Positions 1-9,148 of a stretch of DNA of 64,000 nucleotides are shown piece after piece. The translations under genes and the position numbers were made by a program. The stretch comes from Mycobacterium lehmannii (GTDB lineage: Bacteria > Actinomycetota > Actinomycetes > Mycobacteriales > Mycobacteriaceae), in NCBI RefSeq assembly GCF_002245535.1, contig NZ_NKCN01000013.1, forward strand, positions 62,001-126,000, in the 5' to 3' direction. Position 1 is the first letter of the stretch. Each line of letters opens with the position of its first letter. The notes beneath the pieces were generated by a model. That model was not told where the DNA came from. It made no database searches and saw nothing but the letters and a program-made list of their open reading frames with translations.

Positions 1-2436
1 GCCGATGCGCTCAGCGTCGGCGCAGGATTGCGTCGCCGGCTCCGCGCTGAGCTCGGTGTCGATCCAGGCCCTGACGTGCGCGGCCTGGAAGCAGCTATCC
101 TCCAACAGGATCCATCGCTTCAGCTGGTCGACCGCGACCGGTATCCGGTCACCGTGGCGACCAAGTATCAACCGCCGACGTCATCGCGTCAGCTTGTCTC
201 ACGTGCCCGCCTGATCGAGAAGTTGCGCGGTGGTGACGCGCGTCGATTGGTCGTGATCCACGGCCCGGCGGGCTTCGGTAAGACGACGCTGGCCGCGCAG
301 TGGCACGCTGTTCTCGCCGCCGAGGGCACGACCGTCGCATGGCTCACGATCGACGAGGACGACAACAACACCGTCTGGTTCGTCACCGACCTCATCGAGG
401 CGGTGCGCACGGTGCGGCCCACGCTGGCCCGTCAACTGCGGCAGACGTTGGAAGAGCGCGGTCCGGCGGTGGTTCGTTCCGTACTGACCTCCTTGATCAA
501 CGAGATCGAGAGCACTTATGCACCCGTCGTCGTGGTGATCGACGACTGGCATCGCATCACCGACGCAGATACTGTCGCAGCACTTGCGTACCTACTCGAC
601 TACGGCGGTCGGCACCTGCGACTGATCATCACGAGCCGGGTTCGGTCGCATCTGCCCGTCAGCCGTATGCGAGCGCGCGATGAGCTCACTGAAATAGATT
701 CGCAGGACATGCGATTCGACGTCTCGGAGTCGCGCGCCTTCCTGTTGGAAACGTGCGGCCTGGATTTGGACGACACGCACGTCGCAAGCTTGGAACAAAC
801 GACCGACGGTTGGGTCGTCGGCCTGCAACTCGCATCGCTGTCATTGCGAGATTGCGACGACCCCGGCAAGGTGATCAACCGAATGTCTGGGCGTCATCAG
901 GCAATCGGTGAATACCTGACTGAGAACGTGCTCGACGCACTCGAACCCGAACTGCTCGATTTCCTGATGGTCACGTCGGTGACGGAGCGGATCAGTGGCG
1001 AGCTGGCCTCGACACTTACCGGCAGAGTGCACGGGCAGGCGCTCCTCGAGGAGGTCGAGAGCCGCGACTTGTTCCTGCGTCGTTTAGACCCCGATGGCGA
1101 ATGGTTTCGTTACCACCAACTGTTCGCCGAGCATCTGCATCGCCGACTCGAGCGCGATCATCCCGAGCGCGTTGCGCCCCTACACGCCAAGGCGTCTCGC
1201 TGGTTTGCAGAGCGCGGACTGCTGAGGGAGGCCGTTGATCACGCGATCGCGGCCGATGAGGCCGAGCGGGCAGTCGAACTGATCGAACTCTTCGGGGTGG
1301 ACCTGATTCGTCAGGCCAAGGTGTCGACCTTCCGCGGACTGGTGTCCAAGTTGCCGCCGCACGTCGTCGCGCATCGCCCTCGGTTGCATCTTGCGGTCGG
1401 CTGGGCCAGCGCGATGCTGCAGCAACCTGTAGCGGCTCGCGCCGCGCTAGATGCCTTTGAGTCCACCGTATTGGGGGACGCTCTGCCGGATACTGATATT
1501 CGCGGCTGGCGACTGGAAGCGAACGTGCTGCGCGCGATGCTCGATAGTTGGGCCGATCGCACCGCCGGGGTAGAAGAACTGGTGGCCGAGTGCCTTTCAA
1601 GTCCTGAAACGACACCGCCGTTTCTCGTCAGCGTTGCGGCGAACGTCGCCGCGTTCGCCGCGCTCTGGCGGTTCGATTTCGACGCTGCTCGCGGGTGGCA
1701 GCAGTGGGCCGCGCCATACCAGGACGACGACAATCCGTTCAGCAGGATCTACGGGCTTTGCCTGGCGGGTATGGCCGCGCGCGAACAGCTCGACGACGCC
1801 GCCGCCGAGCGGTGTCTTCGCGAGGCGCTGCAGCTGGCCGAAAGCTACGGGGGGATCAGACATTCGGATGCGGCGCAACTCGCCGGCGCACTTCTCGGCG
1901 AATTGTTGTTCGAGCGCGGCGATATCGACGAGGCCGGACGACTGCTGGATGAATGCTACGAGTTCGGGTCATCAGGCGGCACAGTCGAGTTCCTGATCCT
2001 GCGGCATGTCGTGAGCGCGCGCGTCAGGGCCGCGCGCGGCGACCTCGACACCGCAGCGGCGCGCTTGAATGAGGGAGTAAGCGTCGCGACGACGCTGAAG
2101 CTGCCGCGGTTGCGCGCGCACGCCGAAAACGAAATCACGCGGCTGGGGCTGCCGATCGTCGACCGACCAGGGCGAGACGACCACGGCGACGCTCTGCCCG
2201 ACGGGGGGCTGGGTGAGGCCACCGCCCAGATTCGCGACGAAACCCTCATCCGCGCGTTGTTCGTCGACCAACCAGACCTCGCCTGTCAACGCGCCCAGCA
2301 GTGGGTGGAACGGCTGGCGCCGCAAGGTCGTCCGCGCGCTCTGCGTCAGGCTAGAACCCTATTGGCAGAGGCAATGGCCGCGGCGAACAGAACCGAAGAA
2401 CCCGGGCAGATTCTCGCAGCTCACGACCCAGCTTGA
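1..2436 (+). CDS. SARP/MalT-like transcriptional regulator, C-terminal part (5' end outside window)
   Basis: The reading frame is open from base 1, so the true start lies upstream. The first residues resemble the end of a bacterial transcriptional activation domain (BTAD) of SARP regulators (arginine-rich helix, then GVDPGPDVRGLE). An STAND/MalT-type ATPase follows. Counting from the TTG at 28, Walker A GPAGFGKTT is at residues 79-87 and Walker B VVVVIDD at 167-173. After it come winged-helix and TPR-like helical repeats up to the end (residue 802). No LuxR helix-turn-helix is seen at the C-terminus, so DNA binding would have to come from the missing N-terminal SARP domain. Ligand and targets are unknown. 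A LAL-type regulator is the alternative reading, but it would need a C-terminal HTH that is not there. Confidence 0.8.
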   Translation, partial: ADALSVGAGLRRRLRAELGVDPGPDVRGLEAAILQQDPSLQLVDRDRYPVTVATKYQPPTSSRQLVSRARLIEKLRGGDARRLVVIHGPAGFGKTTLAAQWHAVLAAEGTTVAWLTIDEDDNNTVWFVTDLIEAVRTVRPTLARQLRQTLEERGPAVVRSVLTSLINEIESTYAPVVVVIDDWHRITDADTVAALAYLLDYGGRHLRLIITSRVRSHLPVSRMRARDELTEIDSQDMRFDVSESRAFLLETCGLDLDDTHVASLEQTTDGWVVGLQLASLSLRDCDDPGKVINRMSGRHQAIGEYLTENVLDALEPELLDFLMVTSVTERISGELASTLTGRVHGQALLEEVESRDLFLRRLDPDGEWFRYHQLFAEHLHRRLERDHPERVAPLHAKASRWFAERGLLREAVDHAIAADEAERAVELIELFGVDLIRQAKVSTFRGLVSKLPPHVVAHRPRLHLAVGWASAMLQQPVAARAALDAFESTVLGDALPDTDIRGWRLEANVLRAMLDSWADRTAGVEELVAECLSSPETTPPFLVSVAANVAAFAALWRFDFDAARGWQQWAAPYQDDDNPFSRIYGLCLAGMAAREQLDDAAAERCLREALQLAESYGGIRHSDAAQLAGALLGELLFERGDIDEAGRLLDECYEFGSSGGTVEFLILRHVVSARVRAARGDLDTAAARLNEGVSVATTLKLPRLRAHAENEITRLGLPIVDRPGRDDHGDALPDGGLGEATAQIRDETLIRALFVDQPDLACQRAQQWVERLAPQGRPRALRQARTLLAEAMAAANRTEEPGQILAAHDPA

Positions 2437-2560
2437 ACCGCCCACAACCGCGCTGCAACGCAACTGCAACACCGGTTCGCGACGGTGGCTCTGTCATCTC
2501 ATCACTGCATTCGCGGGGGAATCAGCCGATGAGCAAGTGATCGACTGAAGGAGAACCAAG

Positions 2561-2965
2561 ATGAAGAAGTATTCGTTGTGGGTGTTCGGCCCCGCTGTGA
2601 TCGCCGTGGCGATCGGGGCGCTCGTCCCGCCCGCGGTGTCCCAGGCCAAGGATGAGTGGGACATCGGTGCGTTCGACACGTGCATGGATGCAGCTGCGGA
2701 CAGGTACATGGCGGACAAGACCACATCCGCGGAACATTTCGAAGAGCAGAGGTTCTGTTGTGAGATGAGCGGCGGAGTATGGAGCGGCGGTCTATGTGGA
2801 GCGCCGCCTGCGACCGCACAGAGTGCTCCGCAAGCCCCATGGGAGGCGGGCCGGGCTCCCCGACCGGGAACGGCAGATCCCGGCCAGAACGCCGAACGCA
2901 CGGGCGACGGCACATACGAGGTGGTGCCGATCGGTCCCGGCGGGCCCGTGCTCTTCAATCCGTAG
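2561..2965 (+). CDS. Small secreted cysteine-containing protein, function unknown
   Basis: A 134-residue protein starts with a lysine-tagged hydrophobic signal sequence (residues 1-29, ending around AVSQAK). The mature part has four cysteines (one DTC, a CC pair in RFCCEM and one in GLCGAP), which could form two disulfides outside the cell, then a Pro/Ala-rich tail. A strong Shine-Dalgarno (GAAGGAGAA) precedes the ATG. It lies 124 bases after the SARP-type regulator and converges on the haemophore-like gene. I do not recognise the family. The role is unknown, and export is inferred from the signal sequence alone. Confidence 0.7.
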   Translation: MKKYSLWVFGPAVIAVAIGALVPPAVSQAKDEWDIGAFDTCMDAAADRYMADKTTSAEHFEEQRFCCEMSGGVWSGGLCGAPPATAQSAPQAPWEAGRAPRPGTADPGQNAERTGDGTYEVVPIGPGGPVLFNP

Positions 2966-2979
2966 CGACCCCGAAGACA

Positions 2980-3012
2980 CTTGTGGCGCCGGCGCAGGGC
3001 CGGCGCCACAAG
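2980..3012. terminator. Bidirectional hairpin terminator candidate
   Basis: A perfect 14-bp GC-rich inverted repeat (CTTGTGGCGCCGGC and its complement) has a 5-base loop. It sits between the convergent stop codons at 2965 and 3024. There is no T-tract, as is common for mycobacterial intrinsic terminators. The position suggests it serves both flanking genes. Confidence 0.65.
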
Positions 3013-3023
3013 GTCGTTACGGT

Positions 3024-3434
3024 TTACGCATCAGTCAACGCGGCCGAGATCGGCGTCGGTGTCACCTCGACACCACACTGGCTCGAGATCTGGGCGACCG
3101 GCTGGTTGATGGCCTTCAGCTCGGACTCGACCTGCGGGTTCTGCGCGAAGTAGGCGCGGAAGTCCTGCGTGGCCTGATCCTGAGGCTTCGTGGCGATCTC
3201 CGTCAACGCCTCGTTGGCCTCGGGGTTCGAGGCGAGGTAGGTGCTCGTCGATGCCGACACCGTGCTCGAGGTGTTGGCAATCGCGCTCACGCTGCAGGTG
3301 TTGTCCTGCGTCGGCGCCGGAGCCGGCTGCGCATTGGCAACCGGTGCCACGATCGCGGCGGAACCGAAAGCAAGCAGGCCGCCGGCGAACATTCCGTACA
3401 GGCCGCGTCGAACGGTCGTTGCGGACAGGTTCAT
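3024..3434 (-). CDS. Haemophore-related secreted protein (Rv0203-like, MHB family)
   Basis: A 136-residue exported protein. Residues 1-36 form a twin-basic, hydrophobic signal peptide ending AN-AQPA. The mature part is helical with an N-terminal and a C-terminal cysteine (NTCSVSA and SSQCGVE), the pattern of mycobacterial haem-binding (Rv0203-type) proteins. The motif LASNPEANEALTEIA and the final FRAYFAQNPQ segment are typical of annotated hemophore-related proteins. The start is supported by AAAGGAGTG seven bases upstream. Haem binding is inferred from the family; no direct ligand residue can be proved here. Confidence 0.75.
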   Translation of the reverse strand: MNLSATTVRRGLYGMFAGGLLAFGSAAIVAPVANAQPAPAPTQDNTCSVSAIANTSSTVSASTSTYLASNPEANEALTEIATKPQDQATQDFRAYFAQNPQVESELKAINQPVAQISSQCGVEVTPTPISAALTDA

Positions 3435-3615
3435 CGAATCACTCCTTTGGTCTGCGACACGGTGGCCGCTTCGTAATGCGTAACCGGCCCGGGGGGCGGA
3501 CTAAACAGCGCCAGTACAGACGGCGTTTTCGGGTGTCAGGAAGTCCCAGCGCTCTATCGGGTTGATCGCACGCAGCTGGTGCGTGGGATCAACCGGTTAA
3601 GCGCTCGTGGTGGCC

Positions 3616-5694
3616 CTAGCCGATGCTGGCCAGCGCAAACGGCAGGACGGCCGGCGCACCAGCAGCTCGGAGTAGCCGCGAGGCCATAGTGAGCGTCCAC
3701 CCCGTGTCGGTGATGTCATCAACGAGCAGCACTGGACCGTCGAGCCGAGGCAGCTCCGGTGTTTCCCACGCACCGTTCAGCGCGGCGACCCGATACGCCG
3801 AGTTCGCCGCGGTCACCGGTCTGCGCCCGGGCGCGTATCGCATCACACCCAGATCCGTGAGCCGGCCCAGCCGGGACAATTCACAGGCCAGCGAGGTGAT
3901 CAGTAGCGGATGCGTGTTCGAGTCCAGCGCCATCAGCGCGGCCGGGCGGTTCGCCCAGTCCCATGCGGCCAGCACCTGCACGGCGGCCTGCACCACGTCG
4001 TCGGACACCTCCGCATCCGGTTCGTCGAGCAGCCGCCGCAGGCGGGCGCCCCAACCGAGATCGGTCAGCCGTCCGATCGCGCGGCCGGGTTCCGGACCGT
4101 CGGTGATCTTGCCCTTGAGGTCCAACCCGAGAACGCCCAGACCCGATGGCCACTGCTTGCGTGGCGTCAGCTCGACCCCGGGCCGCATGAGCCTCGCTCG
4201 CGTGTCCTCCACGGTCACGGCGTCGACAGCAGCGTCGTAGCGCGAACCCGCGCAGTTGTCGCAGCGACCGCACCGCTCACCTTCTACGAGTTCGGGGTCG
4301 TCGAGCTGAGCGCGCAGAAAGGCCATCCGGCAGCGGTCGGTCGCTTGATAGTCGAGCATCGCCTGCTGCTCGCGTCTGCGCGCCTCGTCGAGCTTGCGGT
4401 AACGAGCCTCGTCGTACACCCAATCCTGACCCGTGCCGATCCAGCCGCCCTTCACCCGCCGCACCGCACCGTCGACGTCGAGCACCTTCAGCACCATCTC
4501 CAACCGCGTCCGGTTGAGGTCGACCATCGGCTCCAACGCAGCCGTTGACTGCGGACGGTCTGGGTCCAGAACACGAATCACATTGCGCACCATGGCTTCC
4601 GACGGAAACGCCACCGACGAGAAATACCGCCAGACGTCCTGGTCCTCCCGGCCCGGCAACAGGATCACCTCGGCACTGGCCGTCGACCGGCCGGCGCGGC
4701 CGACCTGCTGGTAGTACGCGATCGGCGAGGACGGTGCACCGAGGTGCACGACGAATCCGAGGTCGGGTTTGTCGAAGCCCATGCCCAGCGCCGACGTCGC
4801 GATCAGCGCCTTGACCCGGTTGGCCAGCAGGTCGGCCTCGAGCTGTTCACGTTCGGCGGCTTCGGTCGAACCGGTATACGCCGCCACCGGATGCCCCTGT
4901 TCGCGCAGCAGCGTCGCGATGTCGTGCGCCTGGGCGACGGTCAACGTGTACACGATGCCCGACCCGGGCAGCGAATCAATATGTGCGGCAAGCCAAGCCG
5001 CGCGTTGTGCGGGATTGCCGGCCCTGACCACTGAAAGCCGCAATGATTCGCGGTCCAGTCCGCCCCTCAACACCAACGTGTCGCCGCCGCCGACACCCAA
5101 CTGCGCCGCGACATCGTCGACCACCCGGTTATTGGCGGTGGCGGTGGTCGCCAGCACCGGGATATCGGCGCCGAGTTCGGCGATCAGGGTGCGGATCCGG
5201 CGGTAGTCGGGCCGGAAGTCGTGGCCCCAATCAGACACACAGTGCGCCTCGTCGACGACCACCAAACCGGCGTCGTGCGCCAGTGCGGGCAGCACGGAGT
5301 CGCGAAAGTCCGGATTGTTCAACCGCTCTGGGCTGACGAGCAGCACGTCGAGTTCTCCCGCCCGCACCCGCTCATGGATCTCAGCCCACTCGGCGACATT
5401 GCTCGAGTTGATGGTGGCCGCATGGACGCCAGCCCGCTCGGCGGCGGCGACCTGGTTGCGCATCAGCGCCAGCAGCGGCGACACGATCACCGTCGGCCCG
5501 TGTCCTTCGGCGCGCAGCAGCTTGGCCGCGATGAAGTAGACCGCCGACTTTCCCCACCCCGTGCGCTGCACGACCAACGCACGGCGGCGGTGTACGACCA
5601 GCGCCTCGATGGCGGACCACTGGTCGTCGCGCAATCTCGCTGTCGGCCCGGCCAGCTGTTCGAGAATCTCCTGAGCCTGTTCGCGGGTCGCCAT
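3616..5694 (-). CDS. RecQ-family ATP-dependent DNA helicase with phosphoribosyltransferase-like C-terminus
   Basis: A 692-residue 3'-5' DNA helicase. Motif I GWGKS is at residues 46-50. Motif II DEAH is at 148-151, followed by the RecQ aromatic-rich loop (CVSDWGHDFRPDYRRI). TAT (motif III) and QQVGRAGR (motif VI) follow. A four-cysteine RecQ zinc site (CRMAF...CGRCDNC) and a winged-helix region come next. There is no HRDC domain. The last ~60 residues contain VLLVDDITDTGWT, which resembles the PRPP-binding loop of type I phosphoribosyltransferases. It likely works in DNA repair or recombination. It diverges from the FmdB-like gene, with about 105 bases between them. Confidence 0.88.
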   Translation of the reverse strand: MATREQAQEILEQLAGPTARLRDDQWSAIEALVVHRRRALVVQRTGWGKSAVYFIAAKLLRAEGHGPTVIVSPLLALMRNQVAAAERAGVHAATINSSNVAEWAEIHERVRAGELDVLLVSPERLNNPDFRDSVLPALAHDAGLVVVDEAHCVSDWGHDFRPDYRRIRTLIAELGADIPVLATTATANNRVVDDVAAQLGVGGGDTLVLRGGLDRESLRLSVVRAGNPAQRAAWLAAHIDSLPGSGIVYTLTVAQAHDIATLLREQGHPVAAYTGSTEAAEREQLEADLLANRVKALIATSALGMGFDKPDLGFVVHLGAPSSPIAYYQQVGRAGRSTASAEVILLPGREDQDVWRYFSSVAFPSEAMVRNVIRVLDPDRPQSTAALEPMVDLNRTRLEMVLKVLDVDGAVRRVKGGWIGTGQDWVYDEARYRKLDEARRREQQAMLDYQATDRCRMAFLRAQLDDPELVEGERCGRCDNCAGSRYDAAVDAVTVEDTRARLMRPGVELTPRKQWPSGLGVLGLDLKGKITDGPEPGRAIGRLTDLGWGARLRRLLDEPDAEVSDDVVQAAVQVLAAWDWANRPAALMALDSNTHPLLITSLACELSRLGRLTDLGVMRYAPGRRPVTAANSAYRVAALNGAWETPELPRLDGPVLLVDDITDTGWTLTMASRLLRAAGAPAVLPFALASIG

Positions 5695-5800
5695 GGCCCC
5701 ATCGTGCCGGTCGACTCCGACGGCCGAGCAGGGTTACCTCGGAAGCGGCGGGGTATGCGGCTGACGTACCCCCGCAATCTCGAGCTGTACGGAGCTGATC

Positions 5801-6082
5801 ATGGTGCTCTACCGGTTTCGATGCGAATCCGGCTGCGGAATAGCCGAGCAGGCGTTCTCCATGCACGGCTGCCCGGACGTCGTCGACTGCCTGCGGTGCG
5901 CGGGGCGCGCGCTGAAGATGATGTCGATGCCACACGTGGGCCGCTCCGACATCGCGATGAAACTCCAGGATGCGACCCGCGCCAGCGCTGATCGTCCCGG
6001 GGTCGTCACCGCACCACCGCCCACGGCTCGTCGCCGACCAACGACCACCAACCCGCTGCACCGCAAACTCCCAAGACCGTGA
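5801..6082 (+). CDS. FmdB-like zinc-ribbon protein
   Basis: A 93-residue protein with an N-terminal CxxC...CxxC-type ribbon: MVLYRFRCESGC at the start and CLRCAGRALK at residues 28-37, with another cysteine in GCPDV. This is the layout of FmdB-family regulatory or accessory proteins found beside formamidase or acetamidase genes. The C-terminal half is Pro/Arg-rich and probably disordered. It ends nine bases before the formamidase, so the two are probably co-transcribed and this protein may regulate or assist the amidase. A GGAG lies 7 bases before the ATG. Confidence 0.75.
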   Translation: MVLYRFRCESGCGIAEQAFSMHGCPDVVDCLRCAGRALKMMSMPHVGRSDIAMKLQDATRASADRPGVVTAPPPTARRRPTTTNPLHRKLPRP

Positions 6083-6091
6083 AGGAATCCC

Positions 6092-7345
6092 ATGCCCGAA
6101 CTCATCTTTCCGCTCGACTCCACAAAGGCGTTCCCCGACCAGCAGATAGTCGGACACAACCGCTGGCATCCCGACATCCCCGCGGCGGTCACGGTCAAGC
6201 CGGGCGACTCGTTCCGGGTGCACTGCCGGGAGTGGTTCGACGGCGACATCCACAACGACGACTCCGCCGACGACATCCTCAACGCTCCGATGTCCAAGGT
6301 GCACGCGCTGTCGGGACCGATCGCCGTCGAAGGCGTCCGCCCCGGCGATCTGCTCATCGTGGACATCCTCGACGTCGGCCCCCTGCCCCAGGAGGATTCC
6401 GGTCCGCTGGCCGGCCAGGGCTGGGGGTACACCGGAATCTTCGCCAAGAGCAACGGCGGTAGCTTCCTGGTCGACCAGTTCCCGGACGCCTACAAGGCGG
6501 TCTGGGACTTCTCCGGAGAAAAGGCGACCTCGCGGCATGTGCCCGGGGTCGAGTTCACCGGTATCACCCACCCCGGCCTGATGGGTACCGCGCCGTCGAC
6601 CGAGCTGCTCAACAATTGGAATTCTCGTGAGGCCGCGCTGATCGCGACCGACCCGGATCGCGAACCGCCGTTGGCGCTGCCGCCCGAGCCCGCCGACGCC
6701 ATCCTCGGCACTCTCACCGGCGATGCGTTCGACAAGGTCGCGTCCGAGGGGGCTCGCACCGCGCCGCCCCGCGAGAACGGCGGCAACATGGACATCAAGA
6801 ATCTGACCAGGGGCAGCCGGGTCTTCTATCCGGTGTTCGTCGACGGGGCCAACCTGTCGGTCGGTGATCTGCACTTCTCCCAAGGCGACGGCGAGATCAC
6901 CTTCTGCGGTGGCATCGAGATGGGCGGTTTCATCGACCTGCACGTCGACGTGATCTCCGGCGGGATGGAGACCTACGGAGTCAGCGAGCATCCGATCTTC
7001 ATCCCGGGCAACACCCAACCGCAGTATTCGGAATGGCTGACGTTCTCGGGCACCTCGGTCACCCTCGACGGCGAGCAGCGGTATCTGGATTCGCAGCTCG
7101 CCTACCAACGGGCCTGCCTGCACGCGATCAACTACCTGACGAAGTTCGGCTACAGCCCCGAGCAGGCGTACCTGTTGCTCGGTGCAGCTCCCATCGAAGG
7201 CCGGTTCTCGGGCGTCGTGGATATCCCGAATTCCTGTGCGACGGTGTATCTCCCGACGGCGATCTTCGACATTCCGATCGCCCCGACCGCGGGCAAGCCG
7301 GCGAAGATCGATCCCGGAATCGGCGCCCCGCGCGCTGCGGCGTAG
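6092..7345 (+). CDS. fmdA: Acetamidase/formamidase
   Basis: A 417-residue protein of the FmdA_AmdA family, which hydrolyses short aliphatic amides (formamide, acetamide) to the acid and ammonia for nitrogen supply; probably cytosolic. Family signatures include IHNDDSADDIL near the N-terminus, RVFYPVFVDGANLSVGDLHF in the centre, GDGEITFCGGIEMGG, and a C-terminal AIFDIPI segment. The length matches formamidases. GAAGGA precedes the ATG, and the gene follows fmdB-like by 9 bases. Whether formamide or acetamide is preferred cannot be told from sequence. Confidence 0.88.
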   Translation: MPELIFPLDSTKAFPDQQIVGHNRWHPDIPAAVTVKPGDSFRVHCREWFDGDIHNDDSADDILNAPMSKVHALSGPIAVEGVRPGDLLIVDILDVGPLPQEDSGPLAGQGWGYTGIFAKSNGGSFLVDQFPDAYKAVWDFSGEKATSRHVPGVEFTGITHPGLMGTAPSTELLNNWNSREAALIATDPDREPPLALPPEPADAILGTLTGDAFDKVASEGARTAPPRENGGNMDIKNLTRGSRVFYPVFVDGANLSVGDLHFSQGDGEITFCGGIEMGGFIDLHVDVISGGMETYGVSEHPIFIPGNTQPQYSEWLTFSGTSVTLDGEQRYLDSQLAYQRACLHAINYLTKFGYSPEQAYLLLGAAPIEGRFSGVVDIPNSCATVYLPTAIFDIPIAPTAGKPAKIDPGIGAPRAAA

Positions 7346-7352
7346 GAGTCGC

Positions 7353-7410
7353 CGAACGTGGGTTACCCGCACGCCAAATCGCGGTCAGACGTGCGGGTAA
7401 CCCACGTTCG
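7353..7410. repeat. Perfect long inverted repeat (21-bp stem, 16-base loop)
   Basis: The arms at 7353-7373 and 7390-7410 are exact reverse complements centred on GGGTTACCC/GGGTAACCC. It begins 8 bases after the formamidase stop and ends 19 bases before the DedA start. It may work as an intrinsic terminator without a U-tract, an attenuator, or an intergenic palindromic repeat. Neither arm is matched elsewhere in this window. Confidence 0.8.
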
Positions 7411-7429
7411 CGCCAATGGAGACGGCTCC

Positions 7430-8077
7430 GTGACCGTCGATGCCACCGTGGTCGCGAGCACATCGCCAGACATCGGAGGTGTGGCGGGATGGGCGGTCTC
7501 GTTGATGGACCGGCTCGGCGGCGTGGGTGCAGGCGCGGCGATCGCCGCGGAGAACATCTTCCCTCCCCTGCCGAGCGAGATCATCTTGCCGCTCGCGGGC
7601 TTAACGGCCGCCCGCGGCGAGATGTCGCTGTGGGAAGCCATCGTCTGGACGACGGTGGGCTCCGTGGTGGGTGCGATGGTGCTGTATGTGGTGGGCGCCC
7701 GCCTCGGACGTGACCGGGTGCACCGATTGGTCGAGCGGCTTCCGTTCTTCTCCGCCGACGATCTCGCGAAAAGCGAGGCATGGTTTCGTCGCTACGGATC
7801 CGTGGCGGTGTTGGTCGGACGGATGATCCCCGTCGTCCGCAGCCTCGTCTCGGTACCCGCCGGGATGTACTGCATGCCCTTCGTCCGATTCGTCGCGCTG
7901 ACGGCCGCGGGCAGCGCCGTATGGAACAGCCTGCTGGTGGTGGCCGGCTTCAAGTTGGGTGACAACTGGGAAACCGTGTCCACCTGGACATCGCGTTACC
8001 AGTACGGGGTCCTGGCCGTAGCCGCCGTCCTGATCGCGGCGTGGCTGGTAAGAAAGCGGCGTAGCCGAGCCGGTTAA
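7430..8077 (+). CDS. DedA-family membrane protein
   Basis: About 215 residues of the DedA/VTT (SNARE-associated) family, integral membrane proteins linked to lipid carrier scrambling, proton-motive force and envelope stress. The core has the conserved ENIFPPLPSEIILPLAG segment, followed by the re-entrant helix region FRRYGSVAVLVGRMIPVVRSLVSVPAG and the GSAVWNSLLVVAG helix, then a positively charged RKRRSR tail. The GTG at 7430 is chosen because GGAGA lies 7 bases before it. An earlier in-frame GTG at 7358 falls inside the palindrome and would add a non-conserved leader. Confidence 0.85.
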   Translation: MTVDATVVASTSPDIGGVAGWAVSLMDRLGGVGAGAAIAAENIFPPLPSEIILPLAGLTAARGEMSLWEAIVWTTVGSVVGAMVLYVVGARLGRDRVHRLVERLPFFSADDLAKSEAWFRRYGSVAVLVGRMIPVVRSLVSVPAGMYCMPFVRFVALTAAGSAVWNSLLVVAGFKLGDNWETVSTWTSRYQYGVLAVAAVLIAAWLVRKRRSRAG

Positions 8078-8089
8078 GTCAAGCCGTCG

Positions 8090-9148
8090 CTAACCGGTCT
8101 TGGCGCTGTCCTGTTCGCGTTTGATCTCCAGCGCGATGTCGATCAGCTGGTCCTCCTGGCCGCCGATCAGCTTGCGCTGGCCCGCACGGTGCAGCAGCTG
8201 GTGGGCGGGAACCCCGTAGCGCTCGGACTGGCGGATCGCGTGCTTGAGGAAGCTCGAGTACACACCGGAATAGCCCATGATCAGCGCGTTGCGGTCCAAC
8301 AGGCACTCGGCTGGCATCGCGGGTGCGACGACCTCCTCGGCCGCGTCGGCGATGTCGAAGAAATCGATGCCGGTCTTGACGCCGATCTTGTCGAACACCC
8401 CGATCAACGCCTCGACCGGAGCGTTGCCCGCACCCGCGCCGAACCGGCGGCACGAACCGTCGATCTGCTTGGCGCCCGCACGCACGGCCTCGATCGAGTT
8501 CGCGACACCGAGGCCTAAGTTCTCGTGGCCATGAAAACCGACTTGCGCATCGTCGCCCAACTCCGCCACGAGCGCCGCGACCCGGTCCCGGACGCCTTCG
8601 AGCACCAACGCGCCCGCCGAGTCGACGACGTACACGCACTGACAGCCGGCGTCGGCCATGATGCGCGCTTGTTTGGCGAGCTTCTCCGGCGGAATCGTGT
8701 GGCTCATCATTAGGAAGCCCACGGTCTCCAGGCCGAGTTCACGGGCCAGCCCGAAGTGCTGGATCGACACGTCGGCCTCGGTGCAGTGGGTGGCGATCCG
8801 ACAGATCGAGCCGCCGTTGTCCTGCGCCTCCCTGATGTCCTCCTTGGTGCCGACACCCGGCAGCATCAGGAACGCGATCTTCGACTCTTTGGCCGTTTCG
8901 GCGGCCAGCTTGATCAGTTCCTGCTCAGGCGTCTTGGAGAAGCCGTAGTTGAAGCTCGACCCGCCGAGACCGTCGCCGTGGGTGACCTCGATGACCGGCA
9001 CGCCGGCGGCATCCAGGGCGGCGACGATCGCACCCACCTCGTCTTTGGTGAACTGATGCCGTTTGTGGTGGCTGCCGTCGCGCAGCGACGTGTCCGTCAT
9101 CCGGACGTCCCAGATGGGATTGAAGTAGATGCTGTCGGTGCCGCTCAT
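8090..9148 (-). CDS. hsaF: 4-hydroxy-2-oxohexanoate aldolase HsaF
   Basis: A 352-residue DmpG/BphI-type class II aldolase that splits 4-hydroxy-2-oxohexanoate, from sterol ring A, into pyruvate and propanal. The RDGSHH motif ([16 protein letters not shown]) is near the N-terminus and the metal ligands GFHGHENLG are in the centre. A C-terminal communication domain contacts the partner dehydrogenase. It overlaps hsaG by four bases (ATGA), consistent with an obligate HsaF-HsaG complex that channels the aldehyde. It is the last gene of the hsaE-hsaG-hsaF operon and converges on the DedA gene. Confidence 0.95.
   Translation of the reverse strand: MSGTDSIYFNPIWDVRMTDTSLRDGSHHKRHQFTKDEVGAIVAALDAAGVPVIEVTHGDGLGGSSFNYGFSKTPEQELIKLAAETAKESKIAFLMLPGVGTKEDIREAQDNGGSICRIATHCTEADVSIQHFGLARELGLETVGFLMMSHTIPPEKLAKQARIMADAGCQCVYVVDSAGALVLEGVRDRVAALVAELGDDAQVGFHGHENLGLGVANSIEAVRAGAKQIDGSCRRFGAGAGNAPVEALIGVFDKIGVKTGIDFFDIADAAEEVVAPAMPAECLLDRNALIMGYSGVYSSFLKHAIRQSERYGVPAHQLLHRAGQRKLIGGQEDQLIDIALEIKREQDSAKTG

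Noticed and set aside
5381..7372. A 663-residue open frame on the minus strand
   Set aside because: It is antisense to recQ's start, the FmdB-like gene and the formamidase, all of which have clear family motifs. Long antisense frames are common at this GC content.
8070..8097. CCGGTTA...TAACCGG inverted repeat between the DedA and hsaF stops
   Set aside because: Only seven base pairs with a 14-base loop, overlapping both stop codons; too weak to call a terminator.
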